Source: DASSKP01 sp035695045 (GTDB lineage: Bacteria > Actinomycetota > Actinomycetes > JAFAQI01). Taken from it: a stretch of DNA of 64,000 bases. Numbering within the stretch: the stretch's first letter is position 1; each line of letters starts with the position of its first letter. The stretch lies in contig DASSEX010000030.1 of NCBI GenBank assembly GCA_035695045.1, forward strand, positions 62,001-126,000, given 5' to 3'. Made by a program: the position numbers and the translations under genes. The notes under the pieces were generated by a model. The model was not told where the DNA came from and searched no databases. It saw nothing but the letters and a program-made list of their open reading frames with translations. Of this stretch, positions 18,249 to 27,506 are shown piece after piece.

Positions 18249-19372
18249 GCCGGCCGAGCCCCCGACGGCACGCGGCGGGCACCGGACAGCAGCGCTCCCA
18301 CGGTCAGTACGCCGCCGATACCGCGATCTCCGTCGAGGAGGACCACCCCCGGACCGTCATGAGCGAGCAGCGCGGCGAGCGCCCGCTCGACCGTCTCCCC
18401 CGTACGGGTGACGGCCGCGGGGACAGAAAGGCCGGCAACCGGCCGGCCGGCCGCACCCTCGGCTGACGCAACCGTCCGCGCCAGCCACCGCGGCGGCTCG
18501 TCGCCGGTTGCCCGCACCACTGCCCAGTCGGCCTCGGCGGCGTCCATGGCGGCCAGTGCCTCGCCCGCCGTCCGGTCGGCGTCGACAACCGGCCAGGCGG
18601 TCACCTTCGTCACGTCGACATCGAGCACCGAGAGCCGTCGTAGCGTCCGATCGGCGCCGACGAAGTCGGCGACGAAGTCCGTCGCGGGCGCGGACAGCAG
18701 CGTGGCCGGGTCGGCGTACTGCTCCAGTCGGCCGCCATCTCGCATCACCGCGATCCGGTCTCCGAGCCGGATCGCCTCGTCGATGTCGTGCGTGACGAAG
18801 ACGACCGTCTTGCGCACCTGTTCCTGCAACCGCAGGAACTCCGCCTGGAGCCGGTCCCGGGCGACCGGGTCGACGGCGCCGAACGGCTCGTCCATGAGCA
18901 GCACCGGCGGGTCGGCCGCGAGGGCGCGCGCGACACCGACCCGCTGGCGCTGGCCACCGCTGAGCTGATGCGGGTAGCGATCGCGATGCACGGCCGGATC
19001 GAGGCCGACGAGGTCGAGCAGCTCGTCGATGCGTGCGCGGGTACGTCGGCGATCCCAGCGCAGCAGTCGCGGAACGGTCGCCACGTTGGCAGCCACGGTC
19101 TGATGCGGGAACAACCCCACCTGCTGGATGACGTAGCCGATGCTGCGACGCAGCCGCACGGGATCGGCGGCGGTGACGTCCTCACCGCCGACGAGGATGC
19201 GGCCCGAGGTCGGCTCGACGAGACGGTTGACCATGCGCATCGTCGTGGTCTTGCCGCATCCCGACGGCCCGACGAGGACGGCGATCGCACCGGCCGGAAC
19301 GTCCAGCGACAGCTCCTCGACCGCGACCGTTCCGTCCGGATAGCGCTTCGCGACGCGATCGAGTCGGATCAT
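18236..19372 (-). CDS. Betaine/choline-type ABC transporter ATP-binding protein with CBS-like tail
   Basis: 378 residues, ProV/OpuCA family. Walker A GPSGCGKT (35-42), signature LSGGQ (137-141), Walker B LLMDEP (158-163) and THDIDEA. The region from about 250 onward resembles a degenerate CBS-domain pair (WPVVDADRTAGEALAAMDAAEADWAVV, then PGVVLLDGDRGIGGVLTV), which in OpuA-type systems senses ionic strength. The ATG at 19372 begins MIRLDRVAKRYPDG. It is divergent from the first permease with only 24 bases between start codons, and its 3' end overlaps the reductase. Confidence 0.93.
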   Translation of the reverse strand: MIRLDRVAKRYPDGTVAVEELSLDVPAGAIAVLVGPSGCGKTTTMRMVNRLVEPTSGRILVGGEDVTAADPVRLRRSIGYVIQQVGLFPHQTVAANVATVPRLLRWDRRRTRARIDELLDLVGLDPAVHRDRYPHQLSGGQRQRVGVARALAADPPVLLMDEPFGAVDPVARDRLQAEFLRLQEQVRKTVVFVTHDIDEAIRLGDRIAVMRDGGRLEQYADPATLLSAPATDFVADFVGADRTLRRLSVLDVDVTKVTAWPVVDADRTAGEALAAMDAAEADWAVVRATGDEPPRWLARTVASAEGAAGRPVAGLSVPAAVTRTGETVERALAALLAHDGPGVVLLDGDRGIGGVLTVGALLSGARRVPSGARPAQSP

Positions 19373-19396
19373 CGGATCGGCGGTAGCGTCCAACGC

Positions 19397-20038
19397 GTGA
19401 ACCCCTGGTGGTCGGCCGACTGGTTCACCAGCCGGAGCGATCAGATCCTGGCCGCCACGCGCCAGCACGTCCTGCTTACCGTAATCGCCGTCGGCATCGG
19501 GCTGGCACTTTCTCTTCCGCTCGCGGTGCTGGCTCATCGGCGCCCGAGGTGGCGCGCACCGGTCCTGGCAGTCAGCGGCGTCGTCTACACGATCCCCTCG
19601 CTTGCGCTCTTTGCCCTGCTGGTCCCCTTCACCGGGCTGAGCAAGACGACCGTCGAGATCGGGTTGGTCGGCTACACGTTGCTCATCCTCGTGCGCAACT
19701 GCCTCACCGGTCTGGCCAACGTCCCCGCCGACGTCGTCGAGGCTGCACGGGGGATGGGGTACGGCGGACTCGGGCTGCTGCTTCGCGTGGAGCTGCCGCT
19801 GGCGCTGCCGGCGGTCTTCGGCGGGATCCGGATCGCGACCGTCTCGACGATTGCGCTCGTGACGATCGGCGCCGAGGTGTCCTACGGCGGTCTCGGCCGG
19901 CTGATCCTCGAGGGCTTCCAGAACGACTACAAGGCGGAGGCGTTCGGGGCGAGCGTGCTGTGCGTGGGTCTCGCCGTCGTCGCCGATCTCTTTCTCCTCG
20001 GCGTGCAGAGGCTCGCGACCCCGTGGCGGCGCGGGTGA
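19397..20038 (+). CDS. Betaine/choline-type ABC transporter permease 1
   Basis: 213 residues, ProW/OpuCB family with about five transmembrane helices. The EAA loop that docks on the ATPase is VVEAARGMGYGGLGLLLRVELPLALPAVFGGIRIA. The C-terminal GGLGRLILEGFQNDY is family-typical. Start GTG 19397 (MNPWWSADWF). The start codon is 24 bases from that of the ATPase on the other strand, so the promoters must overlap coding sequence or the transcripts be leaderless. The stop overlaps the next permease (GTGA). Confidence 0.93.
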   Translation: MNPWWSADWFTSRSDQILAATRQHVLLTVIAVGIGLALSLPLAVLAHRRPRWRAPVLAVSGVVYTIPSLALFALLVPFTGLSKTTVEIGLVGYTLLILVRNCLTGLANVPADVVEAARGMGYGGLGLLLRVELPLALPAVFGGIRIATVSTIALVTIGAEVSYGGLGRLILEGFQNDYKAEAFGASVLCVGLAVVADLFLLGVQRLATPWRRG

Positions 20039-20778
20039 GCATCTGGGACCAGACGTGGACGTGGCTCACGACCGCGTCGCACTGGACGGGCAGCGACGGC
20101 GTCACCGGCCGGGTGGCCCAACATCTCGAGCTCACCGCGGAAGCCGTCCTGCTCGCGGCCGTGGTCGCGCTTCCCGTCGGGATCGCGCTCGGCCACTTCG
20201 GCCGCGGCGGCGTCCTCGCCGTCAACATCGCCAATGTCGGGCGCGCGATCCCCACACTCGCCGTGCTCGTCCTGCTGGTGCTCGCGCTCGGCCTCGGCAA
20301 CGCACCGGTGATCTACGCGCTCGCCCTCTTCGCGGCACCGCCGATGCTCACCAACTCCTACCTCGGGATGAGCGGCGTGGACGCGGAGATCAAGGACGCC
20401 GCCCGCGGTACGGGACTGTCCGCATGGCAGTCCGTTCGCCGGATCGAGGTCCCGCTCGCGATCCCGCTCATCGCGGCCGGAGTGCGCACGGCGACGGTGC
20501 AGGTCGTCGCGACGGCCACGATCGCCGCGCTGGTCGGGAGCGGTGGCCTCGGCCGTTTCGTCGTCGACGGCTTCCAGACCAACGACTACGGCCAGCTCGT
20601 CGGCGGCGCCCTCCTTGTGGGCCTGCTCGCCGTCGTGGTGGAGATCGCCTTGGGGTGGCTGGAGGGCGCACTCACGCCCGGTCGGCGTCACCTTGCCGGG
20701 ACGAGCTCACCTGCCTCGATCGATCCCTCGATGACGTTGCCCGCGGGCGCGAGCGGGCAGGCCCAGCGCTCGTCGTAG
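20035..20778 (+). CDS. Betaine/choline-type ABC transporter permease 2
   Basis: 247 residues, OpuCD-like partner of the preceding permease. The EAA loop is IKDAARGTGLSAWQSVRRIEVPLAIPLIAAGVRTA, followed by GSGGLGRFVVDGFQTNDY. The last 30 residues (after TPGRRHLAG) are polar and Ser/Pro-rich and are encoded entirely inside the 3' end of the oppositely oriented DUF1684 gene; that 91-bp tail-to-tail overlap is unusual, and the tail has no family counterpart I recognise. The GTG at 20035 overlaps the previous stop; GTG 20023 is possible. Confidence 0.92.
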   Translation: MSIWDQTWTWLTTASHWTGSDGVTGRVAQHLELTAEAVLLAAVVALPVGIALGHFGRGGVLAVNIANVGRAIPTLAVLVLLVLALGLGNAPVIYALALFAAPPMLTNSYLGMSGVDAEIKDAARGTGLSAWQSVRRIEVPLAIPLIAAGVRTATVQVVATATIAALVGSGGLGRFVVDGFQTNDYGQLVGGALLVGLLAVVVEIALGWLEGALTPGRRHLAGTSSPASIDPSMTLPAGASGQAQRSS

Positions 20779-21281
20779 GCGCACGACGGGTTGTAGGCGA
20801 AGTTCAGGTCCACGACGAGCGTTCCGCGTCCGGTCCGCCGGTCGACGTCGCCGCCGAGATCCGCACCCTTGACGGTGTCGAGCACGTACCGGCCACCGCC
20901 ATAAGTGTCGGGGTTCGCGTCGCGCATCGGCAGCCAGATGCCGCCGCCGTACGACGCCAGCCACCACACGTCGAGGCTGCCCAGCCCCTCCAGCTGCACC
21001 CGTCCGACGCGCTCGAACGGCACCACACCGTCAGTCGCCGTCGGGATCTCGAGTCGCATCGGCTCGACGTCGACGTCGACGTCGACCACGAAGCGCAGCG
21101 CGGCGTCGTACGGCGCGTGTCGAAGCTCGACGTCGCGACCCGCGGAGTCGGGATGTTCGGCGAACAGCTCCCGACGCGCGTCGACCCATAAGGCATGAGC
21201 CGACATCGGGTCGGGCTGCGCGCGGACCCGCGCGTAGATCGACGCGACCCGTCGGCGCCAGTCGAGCAGCGTGAGGCTCAC
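20688..21281 (-). CDS. DUF1684 domain protein
   Basis: 197 residues. The DUF1684 signature is complete: a helix LLDWRRRVASIYARVRA, then LASYGGGIWLPMRD (family form GG.FLPF.D), GGRYVLDTVKG, and the cysteine-containing DLNFAYNPSCAYDERWACPLAPAGN. The family is widespread and uncharacterised. The start is GTG 21281, seven bases after the stop of the next upstream gene; a longer frame starts at 21425 but overlaps that gene. Its end overlaps permease 2. Confidence 0.88.
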   Translation of the reverse strand: MSLTLLDWRRRVASIYARVRAQPDPMSAHALWVDARRELFAEHPDSAGRDVELRHAPYDAALRFVVDVDVDVEPMRLEIPTATDGVVPFERVGRVQLEGLGSLDVWWLASYGGGIWLPMRDANPDTYGGGRYVLDTVKGADLGGDVDRRTGRGTLVVDLNFAYNPSCAYDERWACPLAPAGNVIEGSIEAGELVPAR

Positions 21282-21288
21282 GCGAGCG

Positions 21289-21579
21289 TCAGTTCGGCTC
21301 GCGGAGGTAGTCGATGAAGCGTGCTCGGACGAGTGGCTCGACCTCGCCGAGATCATGCCCGAACATCTCACGAACCGCCTCGACCGCTTCGGCGATGCCG
21401 CCGGTGATGTGCCCCGAAGATGCATCCTCGGCGGCGACGTTCTCGGCCGGTGGGAGATGGCGGAGCAGATCCCAGAAGAAGCTGACGTCGTGCTTGGCCT
21501 CGGCCCGGTCGAACGCCCGCTGCCGCAGCTCTTCGGTCGATAGCCGGTCCAGCTCCTCGACGGTCGGGATCTCGCTCAT
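21289..21579 (-). CDS. Conserved small acidic actinobacterial protein
   Basis: 96 residues, predicted mainly helical and acidic, without membrane segments (MSEIPTVEELDRLSTEELRQ ... VSFFWDLLRHLPPAE ... FGHDLGEVEPLVRARFIDYL). No function is known to me. It lies 12 bases after the DUF3180 stop and seven bases before the DUF1684 start, so it is part of the leftward folate-block transcript. The ATG at 21579 is the only plausible start. Confidence 0.75.
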   Translation of the reverse strand: MSEIPTVEELDRLSTEELRQRAFDRAEAKHDVSFFWDLLRHLPPAENVAAEDASSGHITGGIAEAVEAVREMFGHDLGEVEPLVRARFIDYLREPN

Positions 21580-21590
21580 GTCCCGGCAGC

Positions 21591-22049
21591 CTAGTGACCG
21601 TCGGCGGGCGGCTCGTCCCGCGGCGGTGCCACCCGGCAGACCCGCTCCAACAGCAGAGCTGCCAGCGTGAGCAGGAGACTGCAGGCGACGCCCGCGATCG
21701 CCGTCCGGGTGTCGTTGTGCGCAGCCGGACCGTCGGTCATCGCCACCTTGGCGAGAAACCCCGCGTAGGCACCCGTCGCGAGGGCACCGACGGGGGACGT
21801 CGCCTTCGCCAGCGCCGCCAACCGCGCGACGACGAGCGGGTGGATCGGCTTCGTGCCGTGCCGTCCGGCAAGCCGGCCGCGGGTCAGCTGCGCCGTGTAG
21901 CCCTCGGCCAGGGCGAGCAGAAGAAGCCAGAGAGGGGCGAAGGTCGGCGGCGAGGGGACGTCGGCGTAGAACGCACGGGAAAGGATGTAGGCCACGGCGC
22001 CGGCAACCGCCACGAGCAGCGCGAGCACCCAGAGCCGGGTCGGCCTCAC
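21591..22049 (-). CDS. DUF3180 family membrane protein
   Basis: 152 residues with four predicted transmembrane helices (about 6-24, 38-56, 85-105, 115-137). The conserved DUF3180 elements are an N-terminal RPTRLWVLALL, and GTKPIHPLVVARLAALAKATSPVGALATGAYAGF in the third helix. The function is unknown; the gene commonly follows folK in actinobacteria. GTG 22049 overlaps the folK stop (GTGA), and an in-frame GTG lies three codons upstream. Confidence 0.85.
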   Translation of the reverse strand: MRPTRLWVLALLVAVAGAVAYILSRAFYADVPSPPTFAPLWLLLLALAEGYTAQLTRGRLAGRHGTKPIHPLVVARLAALAKATSPVGALATGAYAGFLAKVAMTDGPAAHNDTRTAIAGVACSLLLTLAALLLERVCRVAPPRDEPPADGH

Positions 22050-22516
22050 TCGCTCCACCGCCGGACACCGGAGACGTCGAGCCGACGGACGAGAGCCCGC
22101 ACGGAGCCGCGGCCGGGAAGCTCGGCGTCCGGCTGGACGTCGCACCAGGGCACGAGCACGAACGCGCGGTCGGCGGCTCGCGGATGCGGAAGCGTGAGCC
22201 GCGGGTCATCTTGTACGACGTCATCCACCGCGATGACGTCCACGTCCAGTGTGCGTGAAGCCCATCGCGACGTCCGGACGCGGCCGCGCAGATCCTCGGC
22301 CCGCCTGGCGGCGCCGAACACCGTCTCGGCATCGTCGCAGTCGACGACGGCGACGCAGTTGAGGTACGGCTGCTGACCGGTCACGCCGACCGGATCCGTC
22401 TCGTAGACGGGTGAGACGACGGAGACCGCAAGCACCTGGCGCACCAGCTCGACGCCGGCACGAAGGTGCCCCAGACGGTCGCCGACGTTCGAACCCAACG
22501 ACAGCACCGCGCTCAC
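22046..22516 (-). CDS. folK: 6-hydroxymethyl-dihydropterin pyrophosphokinase (HPPK)
   Basis: Transfers pyrophosphate from ATP to 6-hydroxymethyl-7,8-dihydropterin. 156 residues. LSLGSNVGDRLGHLR at the N-terminus, YETDPVGVTGQQPYLNCV in the substrate loop, and the metal-binding/signature RTLDVDVIAVDD followed by LTLPHPRAADRAFVLVP. Its start overlaps the folB stop by four bases. The substrate comes from FolB and the product goes to FolP, both encoded just upstream. Confidence 0.96.
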   Translation of the reverse strand: MSAVLSLGSNVGDRLGHLRAGVELVRQVLAVSVVSPVYETDPVGVTGQQPYLNCVAVVDCDDAETVFGAARRAEDLRGRVRTSRWASRTLDVDVIAVDDVVQDDPRLTLPHPRAADRAFVLVPWCDVQPDAELPGRGSVRALVRRLDVSGVRRWSE

Positions 22517-22875
22517 GTGGCGGTCCGGCGGATGCGGACCACGATGTCCTCGACCGGGACCGTGACCGGCGCGCTCGGCTTGTGCACCGCAACGTCGACG
22601 GCGAGCACGCGTCGGTCGCTCAGGCAGATGTCGGCGATGCGTTGTGCCAACGTCTCGATCAGGTCGACGGGTTCACCGCTGACGGCAGCGGCGATCGACT
22701 GTGCCAGCACGCCGTAGTCGACCGTCTCGCGGAGGTCGTCGGTCGCCGCAGCCGGCTGCGTGTCGACCTCGAGAGCGACGTCGACGACGAAGTCCTGGCC
22801 ATCACGACGTTCGTGCTCCAGCACACCGTGGAATCCGCGCGCGCGAAGACCGACGAGCTCGATCCGGTCGCTCAT
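22513..22875 (-). CDS. folB: Dihydroneopterin aldolase
   Basis: Cleaves dihydroneopterin to 6-hydroxymethyl-dihydropterin and glycolaldehyde. 120 residues. GLRARGFHGVLEHERRDGQDFVVDVALEVD holds the pterin-binding residues, TVDYGVLAQSI and LIETLAQRIADICL the conserved Tyr and Glu, and VDVAVHKPSAPVTVPVEDIVV the C-terminal strand with the catalytic Lys. Start ATG 22875 overlaps the stop of the NTF2-like gene (ATGA). Confidence 0.95.
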   Translation of the reverse strand: MSDRIELVGLRARGFHGVLEHERRDGQDFVVDVALEVDTQPAAATDDLRETVDYGVLAQSIAAAVSGEPVDLIETLAQRIADICLSDRRVLAVDVAVHKPSAPVTVPVEDIVVRIRRTAT

Positions 22876-23288
22876 TCGCTGTCGCTCGGGGTGATGACGG
22901 GCGAACCGTGATGCGCCCACAACCGCCAGCGTCCGTCACGCTTGCGGAAGATGTTGGTCGTCACCACCGTCGCGCTCTGGCTCAACGATCCGTCCGGATC
23001 GGCAACCGCCGTGAGGATGTTCTCCTCGCACGTCACCACTGCGAGGTCGCCGTCGACATGTGCCTCGACTCCGGTCAGGAAGAACTGGATGTAGTTGGTG
23101 TTGGCCATGATGACCGACCACGAACGCAACACCCGCGAGCGGCCACGCAACATCGGCCAACCCGGGTGCACACAGCGCACGTCGTCGCTCTCGTCCCAGA
23201 CGGCTTCCATCCGGTCGACGTCGCCGGCCTCGAACGCGGCGTACAGCTCGGCGTTGGCCTCGGTGACGGCGTCGACGTCAGCGGTCAC
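22872..23288 (-). CDS. NTF2/SnoaL-like protein inside the folate operon
   Basis: 138 residues with an NTF2-like cone fold (LYAAFEAGDVDRMEAVWDESDDVRCVHPGWPMLRGRSRVLRSW ... FRKRDGRWRLWAHHGSPV). A conserved His/Asp-rich first half (DDVRCVHPGW) faces the pocket in related proteins. It overlaps folP upstream (GTGA) and folB downstream (ATGA) by four bases each, so its translation is tied to both. The function is unknown. The folate pathway here lacks an obvious dihydroneopterin triphosphate pyrophosphatase, which makes a pathway role conceivable but unproven. Confidence 0.85.
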   Translation of the reverse strand: MTADVDAVTEANAELYAAFEAGDVDRMEAVWDESDDVRCVHPGWPMLRGRSRVLRSWSVIMANTNYIQFFLTGVEAHVDGDLAVVTCEENILTAVADPDGSLSQSATVVTTNIFRKRDGRWRLWAHHGSPVITPSDSE

Positions 23289-24145
23289 GACAGGGCCGCC
23301 GCAGCTTCGACTCGCAACCTGGCCACGACACGTACGGCGTCCGCACTGGCCTGCACGTCGTGGACCCGCACGCCCCAAGCTCCCGCCGTCGCGGCGACGA
23401 CCGTGACCGCCGCCGTCGCGTCGTCCCGACCCGCAGTCGGTCGCGGTCCGGTGTCGTCCGCGAGCAGCGCGCCGAGAAAGGACTTGCGACTCACCCCGAC
23501 GAGCAGCGGGTGGCCGAGACCGAGAAGGGCGTCAAGATGCGCGAGCAGGGTCCAGTTGTGCTCGGCCGTCTTCGCGAAGCCGATGCCCGGATCGACGATG
23601 ACGCAGTCCGGCGACACGCCGGCGGCAACGACGTCGTCGACCCGTTGGCGCAGCTCGTCACAGACGTCGCGCACGACGTCGTCGTAGGTGGCCTGCTGCT
23701 GCATGTGAGCGCTCGGGCCACGCCAGTGCATGACGACGTACGGCACACCGGCTGATGCGACCACGACCGGCAGCTGCGGATCGGCCCGGCCGCCGGAGAC
23801 GTCGTTGACGACGCGCGCTCCCGCCTCGAGCGCCGCGGCGGCGGTCGAGGCGCGCATCGTGTCGATGCTGACCGCAATGCCCGCAGACGCCAACGCCGCG
23901 ACGACCGGCTCGATCCGGCGTCGCTCCTCGTCGGCCGAGACGCGCTCGGCTCCCGGTCGCGTCGACTCCCCGCCCACGTCGACGATGTCGGCGCCCGCGG
24001 CCGCCAGCGCGAAACCGTGCTCGATCGCCGTCTCGGTGTCGGCGAACGCGCCTCCGTCACTGAAGGAGTCCGGCGTGACGTTGAGGACACCCATGACCAG
24101 GCACCGGCCGAGGGCCGGCAACCCCGGCAACGAGGGGACCGTCAC
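23285..24145 (-). CDS. folP: Dihydropteroate synthase
   Basis: Condenses the pterin pyrophosphate with p-aminobenzoate; the sulfonamide target. 286 residues, TIM barrel. [15 protein letters not shown] binds the pyrophosphate, [10 protein letters not shown] and VSIDTMRA follow, then [21 protein letters not shown] and the loop [12 protein letters not shown] 24145 overlaps the folE stop (GTGA); a longer frame to 24265 runs through folE and is not used. Confidence 0.96.
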   Translation of the reverse strand: MTVPSLPGLPALGRCLVMGVLNVTPDSFSDGGAFADTETAIEHGFALAAAGADIVDVGGESTRPGAERVSADEERRRIEPVVAALASAGIAVSIDTMRASTAAAALEAGARVVNDVSGGRADPQLPVVVASAGVPYVVMHWRGPSAHMQQQATYDDVVRDVCDELRQRVDDVVAAGVSPDCVIVDPGIGFAKTAEHNWTLLAHLDALLGLGHPLLVGVSRKSFLGALLADDTGPRPTAGRDDATAAVTVVAATAGAWGVRVHDVQASADAVRVVARLRVEAAAALS

Positions 24146-24708
24146 CGGCCGAGGATGAGGCTCATCGCCTCGCCCCTCGTCGAGACGCTGTCGCGGAAGA
24201 GGCCCCGTACCGCTGACGTGACCGTTCGCGCTCCCGGCTTGCGCACTCCGCGGATCGTCATGCACAGGTGCTCGGCCTCGACGACCACGATGACCCCGCG
24301 CGGCTTCAGGCCCTGCTCCAGTGCGTCGGCGACCTGCGTCGTGAGCCGCTCCTGCACCTGCGGGCGGCGTGCGTAGAGATCGACGAGCCGGGCGATCTTC
24401 GACAAGCCGGTGATGCGCCCGTCGTCGTTCGGGATGTAGCCGACGTGAGCAGTGCCGATCCAGGGCACCAGGTGGTGCTCACAGGTGCTCGCGACCTCGA
24501 TGTCCTTCACGAGGACCATCTCGTCGTGGTCGGCTTCGAACACCGTCGTCAGGACGCTGTCGGGATGTGCGTGGATGCCGGAGAAGATCTCGGCGTACAT
24601 CCTCGCGACCCGGTCCGGCGTCGCCTTCAGCCCGTCGCGGTCAGGATCCTCACCGACCGCGAGCAGGATCTCGCGGACCGCTGCGGCGATGCGCTGCTGG
24701 TCGACCAC
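24142..24708 (-). CDS. folE: GTP cyclohydrolase I
   Basis: First step of folate synthesis, GTP to dihydroneopterin triphosphate. 188 residues, normal length. Zinc ligands are in [21 protein letters not shown] and [16 protein letters not shown]; the catalytic His lies in CEHH, and [17 protein letters not shown] supports GTP binding. The GTG at 24708 is ten bases after the ftsH stop, giving the order ftsH-folE-folP. Confidence 0.96.
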   Translation of the reverse strand: MVDQQRIAAAVREILLAVGEDPDRDGLKATPDRVARMYAEIFSGIHAHPDSVLTTVFEADHDEMVLVKDIEVASTCEHHLVPWIGTAHVGYIPNDDGRITGLSKIARLVDLYARRPQVQERLTTQVADALEQGLKPRGVIVVVEAEHLCMTIRGVRKPGARTVTSAVRGLFRDSVSTRGEAMSLILGR

Positions 24709-24718
24709 GTGCGCGATC

Positions 24719-26764
24719 TCAGGCGCCGGACCGCTTCGTGGTGCCGCGGCGAGGTGCCGTCGTCTTCTTGGTCGCGCCGTTGGCGCGGGTGCGCGGCCGG
24801 CCGTTGCCGTTGCCGTTGGCCGTCTGCGGCAGACCACGAACGTCGTCCGGGCCGAGCAGCGCGAGCTCGTTGGGCGTCAGGACCGGCGGGATGTCCTTCT
24901 TCGGACGGCGCCGCGAGCTCTCGAAGACACGCGCCGGACGCTTCTGGACGGCGGCGAAGATCTCGGCGAGCTCGTCCTTGCCGACCGTCTCCTTGTCGAG
25001 CAGCCGCAGCACGAGGTTGTCGAGCACGTCGCGGTACTCGACGAGGATCTCCCACGCCTCGTCGTGCGCCCGCTCGATGAGCATGCGCACCTCGTCGTCG
25101 ATCTGCGCCGCGATCTCCTCGGAGAAGTCGCGCTCGTGACCGAGGTCGCGACCGAGGAAGACATCGCCTTCGTGCCGCCCGAACTTCAGCGCGCCGAGCT
25201 TCTCGCTCATGCCGTACTGCATGACCATCGCGCGAGCGATGCCGGTCGCCTTCTCGATGTCGTTCGCCGCACCCGTGGTCGGCTCGTGGAACACCAGCTC
25301 CTCGGCGGCGCGGCCACCGAGTGCATAGGCGAGCATGTCCACCATCTCGCTGCGGGTCTGGGTGTACTTGTCCTCTGTCGGCAGCACCATCGTGTAGCCG
25401 AGTGCGCGGCCGCGGCTGATGATCGTCACCTTGTGGACGGGGTCGGTGTTGGGCAACGCATAGGCGACGAGCGCGTGACCGCCCTCGTGGTAGGCGGTGA
25501 CCTTCTTCTCCTTGTCGCTCATGACCCGCGTCTTGCGCATCGGCCCGGCCATCACACGGTCGATCGACTCCTCGAGCATCGACGTGGTGATGAGCTTGGC
25601 GTCCGTGCGCGCGGTGAGCAGCGCCGCCTCGTTGATGACGTTGGCGAGGTCCGCACCGGTGAAGCCGGGCGTGCGACGCGCGATGACGTCGAGGTCGACG
25701 TCGGGCGAGAACGGCTTGCCCTTCGCATGCACGCGAAGGATCGCCTTGCGGCCCTCGAGGTCAGGGCGGTCGACGACGATCTGCCGGTCGAAGCGGCCCG
25801 GGCGCAGCAGCGCCGGGTCGAGGATGTCCGGGCGGTTGGTCGCCGCGATCAGGATGACGCCGCGGTTGACGTCGAACCCGTCCATCTCGACGAGCAGCTG
25901 GTTGAGGGTCTGCTCGCGCTCGTCGTGACCACCGCCGAGACCGGCGCCACGATGACGGCCGACCGCGTCGATCTCGTCGACGAAGATGATGGCCGGCGCG
26001 TTGGCCTTGGCCTGCTCGAACAGGTCGCGCACTCGTGACGCACCGACACCGACGAACATCTCGACGAAGTCGGAGCCGGAGATCGAGTAGAACGGCACGC
26101 CCGCTTCACCCGCGACCGCACGCGCGAGCAGCGTCTTGCCGGTGCCGGGCGGGCCGTAGAGCAGCACGCCCTTCGGGATCTTCGCGCCGATGGCCTGGAA
26201 CTTGGCGGGGTTCTCGAGGAACTCCTTGATCTCCTGGAGCTCCTCGATCGCCTCGTCCGCGCCGGCGACGTCCGCGAACGTCGTCTTCGGTGTGTCCTTG
26301 CTGACGAGCTTGGCGCGTGCCTTGCCGAACTGCATGACCCGGCCGCCGCCGCCCTGCATCTGGTTCAGGAAGAAGAACATGATCAGCAGGATCAGCGCGA
26401 ACGGGATCAGGTTGAAGATGATCGACAGGAACGGGTTCTCGTGCGAGACGCTGACCTTGTAGGGCGTCTGCGACTGCTGGAGCTCCTGGAGCAGCTGCTG
26501 GTCGTAGTGGATCGTGTACGACGACTGCGCCTTGCTCGACTTCTCGATCTGCTGGCCCGACTTCATCGTGACCTGGATCTGCTGCTCTTTGTCCTTGAGC
26601 GTGGCCGAGGCAACCTGCTGGTTGCCGATGGCCTTCTCGATCTCGGACAGGGAGACGCTCTTGTAGCCCCCGCTCGTCGACGTGATCGTCAGGAGGGCGA
26701 GCACGAGCACGACCGCCACGATCAGCCAGGTGATCGGGCCCCGAAAGGTTCGTCTGAGATTCAT
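24719..26764 (-). CDS. ftsH: ATP-dependent zinc metalloprotease FtsH
   Basis: Membrane-bound AAA+ protease that degrades misassembled membrane proteins and regulators. 681 residues. Transmembrane helices lie at about 11-28 and 113-133 around an extracytoplasmic domain. Walker A is GPPGTGKT (204-211), the second region of homology is [19 protein letters not shown], and the zinc site is HEGGH (426-430). The C-terminal tail is Lys/Arg/Thr-rich. The ATG at 26764 fits the family start (FRGPITW), but the only good ribosome site is 26 bases upstream beyond a hairpin. Confidence 0.97.
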   Translation of the reverse strand: MNLRRTFRGPITWLIVAVVLVLALLTITSTSGGYKSVSLSEIEKAIGNQQVASATLKDKEQQIQVTMKSGQQIEKSSKAQSSYTIHYDQQLLQELQQSQTPYKVSVSHENPFLSIIFNLIPFALILLIMFFFLNQMQGGGGRVMQFGKARAKLVSKDTPKTTFADVAGADEAIEELQEIKEFLENPAKFQAIGAKIPKGVLLYGPPGTGKTLLARAVAGEAGVPFYSISGSDFVEMFVGVGASRVRDLFEQAKANAPAIIFVDEIDAVGRHRGAGLGGGHDEREQTLNQLLVEMDGFDVNRGVILIAATNRPDILDPALLRPGRFDRQIVVDRPDLEGRKAILRVHAKGKPFSPDVDLDVIARRTPGFTGADLANVINEAALLTARTDAKLITTSMLEESIDRVMAGPMRKTRVMSDKEKKVTAYHEGGHALVAYALPNTDPVHKVTIISRGRALGYTMVLPTEDKYTQTRSEMVDMLAYALGGRAAEELVFHEPTTGAANDIEKATGIARAMVMQYGMSEKLGALKFGRHEGDVFLGRDLGHERDFSEEIAAQIDDEVRMLIERAHDEAWEILVEYRDVLDNLVLRLLDKETVGKDELAEIFAAVQKRPARVFESSRRRPKKDIPPVLTPNELALLGPDDVRGLPQTANGNGNGRPRTRANGATKKTTAPRRGTTKRSGA

Positions 26765-26796
26765 CGGCGCGGGCCGGTTAGAGGCCCGTCCCTCCT
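26765..26796 (-). promoter_or_regulatory. ftsH leader: Shine-Dalgarno, hairpin spacer, start codon
   Basis: Reading toward ftsH, AGGAGG (26796-26791) is followed by a perfect 6-bp hairpin CGGGCC/GGCCCG (26788-26770, 7-base loop) and then the ATG at 26764. The linear spacing of 26 bases is too long for initiation; with the hairpin folded, seven bases remain between them, which is optimal. This is an inference from geometry. Confidence 0.5.
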
Positions 26797-26867
26797 GATC
26801 GTGGGCGGGTTTGCGTGCCTTGAGGGTACCCCTCGCTCACGCTCGGGGCGATCGTCTGCCAGCGGCC

Positions 26868-27458
26868 CTAGTTGGCGTAGACCTCGGGCCGCAACGTGCC
26901 GACGTAGGGCAGCTCGCGGTAGCGCTCGGCGTAGTCCAGGCCGTAGCCCACGACGAAGACGCTCGGGATGTCGAAGCCCATGTACTTGACCGGGACCTGG
27001 ACCTGCGCTGCCTCCGGCTTGCGGAGCAGCGCCAGCACCTCGACCGACGCGGGCTGGCGCGAGCGCAGGTTGCGGAGCAGCCAGGACAGCGTGAGGCCGG
27101 AGTCGATGATGTCCTCGACGACCAGGACGTCTTTGCCCGCGATGTCCCGGTCGAGGTCCTTCAGGATCCTGACCACGCCGCTCGTGGACGTCCCCGAGCC
27201 GTACGACGACACGGCCATAAACTCCATCGAGATGGGGATCGTGATCGCGCGGGCCAGGTCGGCCATGACCATCACGGCGCCCTTGAGGACCCCGACGAGC
27301 ATGACCTCACGCCCGGCGTAGTCGGCATCGATCCGAGCAGCGAGCTCGGCGATCTTGGCCGAGATCTGCTGGCTCGAGACGAGCACGCCCTCGACGTCGG
27401 GGTGCAGGTCACTGGGCTGCTCAGCCGTCGTGTGCATCGGCAGCAGTGGAGCGGTCAC
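26868..27458 (-). CDS. hpt: Hypoxanthine(-guanine) phosphoribosyltransferase
   Basis: Purine salvage: hypoxanthine or guanine plus PRPP to IMP or GMP. 196 residues. The PRPP-binding signature is [31 protein letters not shown] and the flexible loop [15 protein letters not shown] are intact; [20 protein letters not shown] is the C-terminal base-binding block. It sits between tilS and ftsH as in many Gram-positive genomes. Start GTG 27458; 48 bases separate it from the tilS stop. Confidence 0.96.
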   Translation of the reverse strand: MTAPLLPMHTTAEQPSDLHPDVEGVLVSSQQISAKIAELAARIDADYAGREVMLVGVLKGAVMVMADLARAITIPISMEFMAVSSYGSGTSTSGVVRILKDLDRDIAGKDVLVVEDIIDSGLTLSWLLRNLRSRQPASVEVLALLRKPEAAQVQVPVKYMGFDIPSVFVVGYGLDYAERYRELPYVGTLRPEVYAN

Positions 27459-27506
27459 GAGCGAGGCCTCAGGTTCATCGCGGTGGCGCCGAGCGGAGCA
27501 AGGGCT

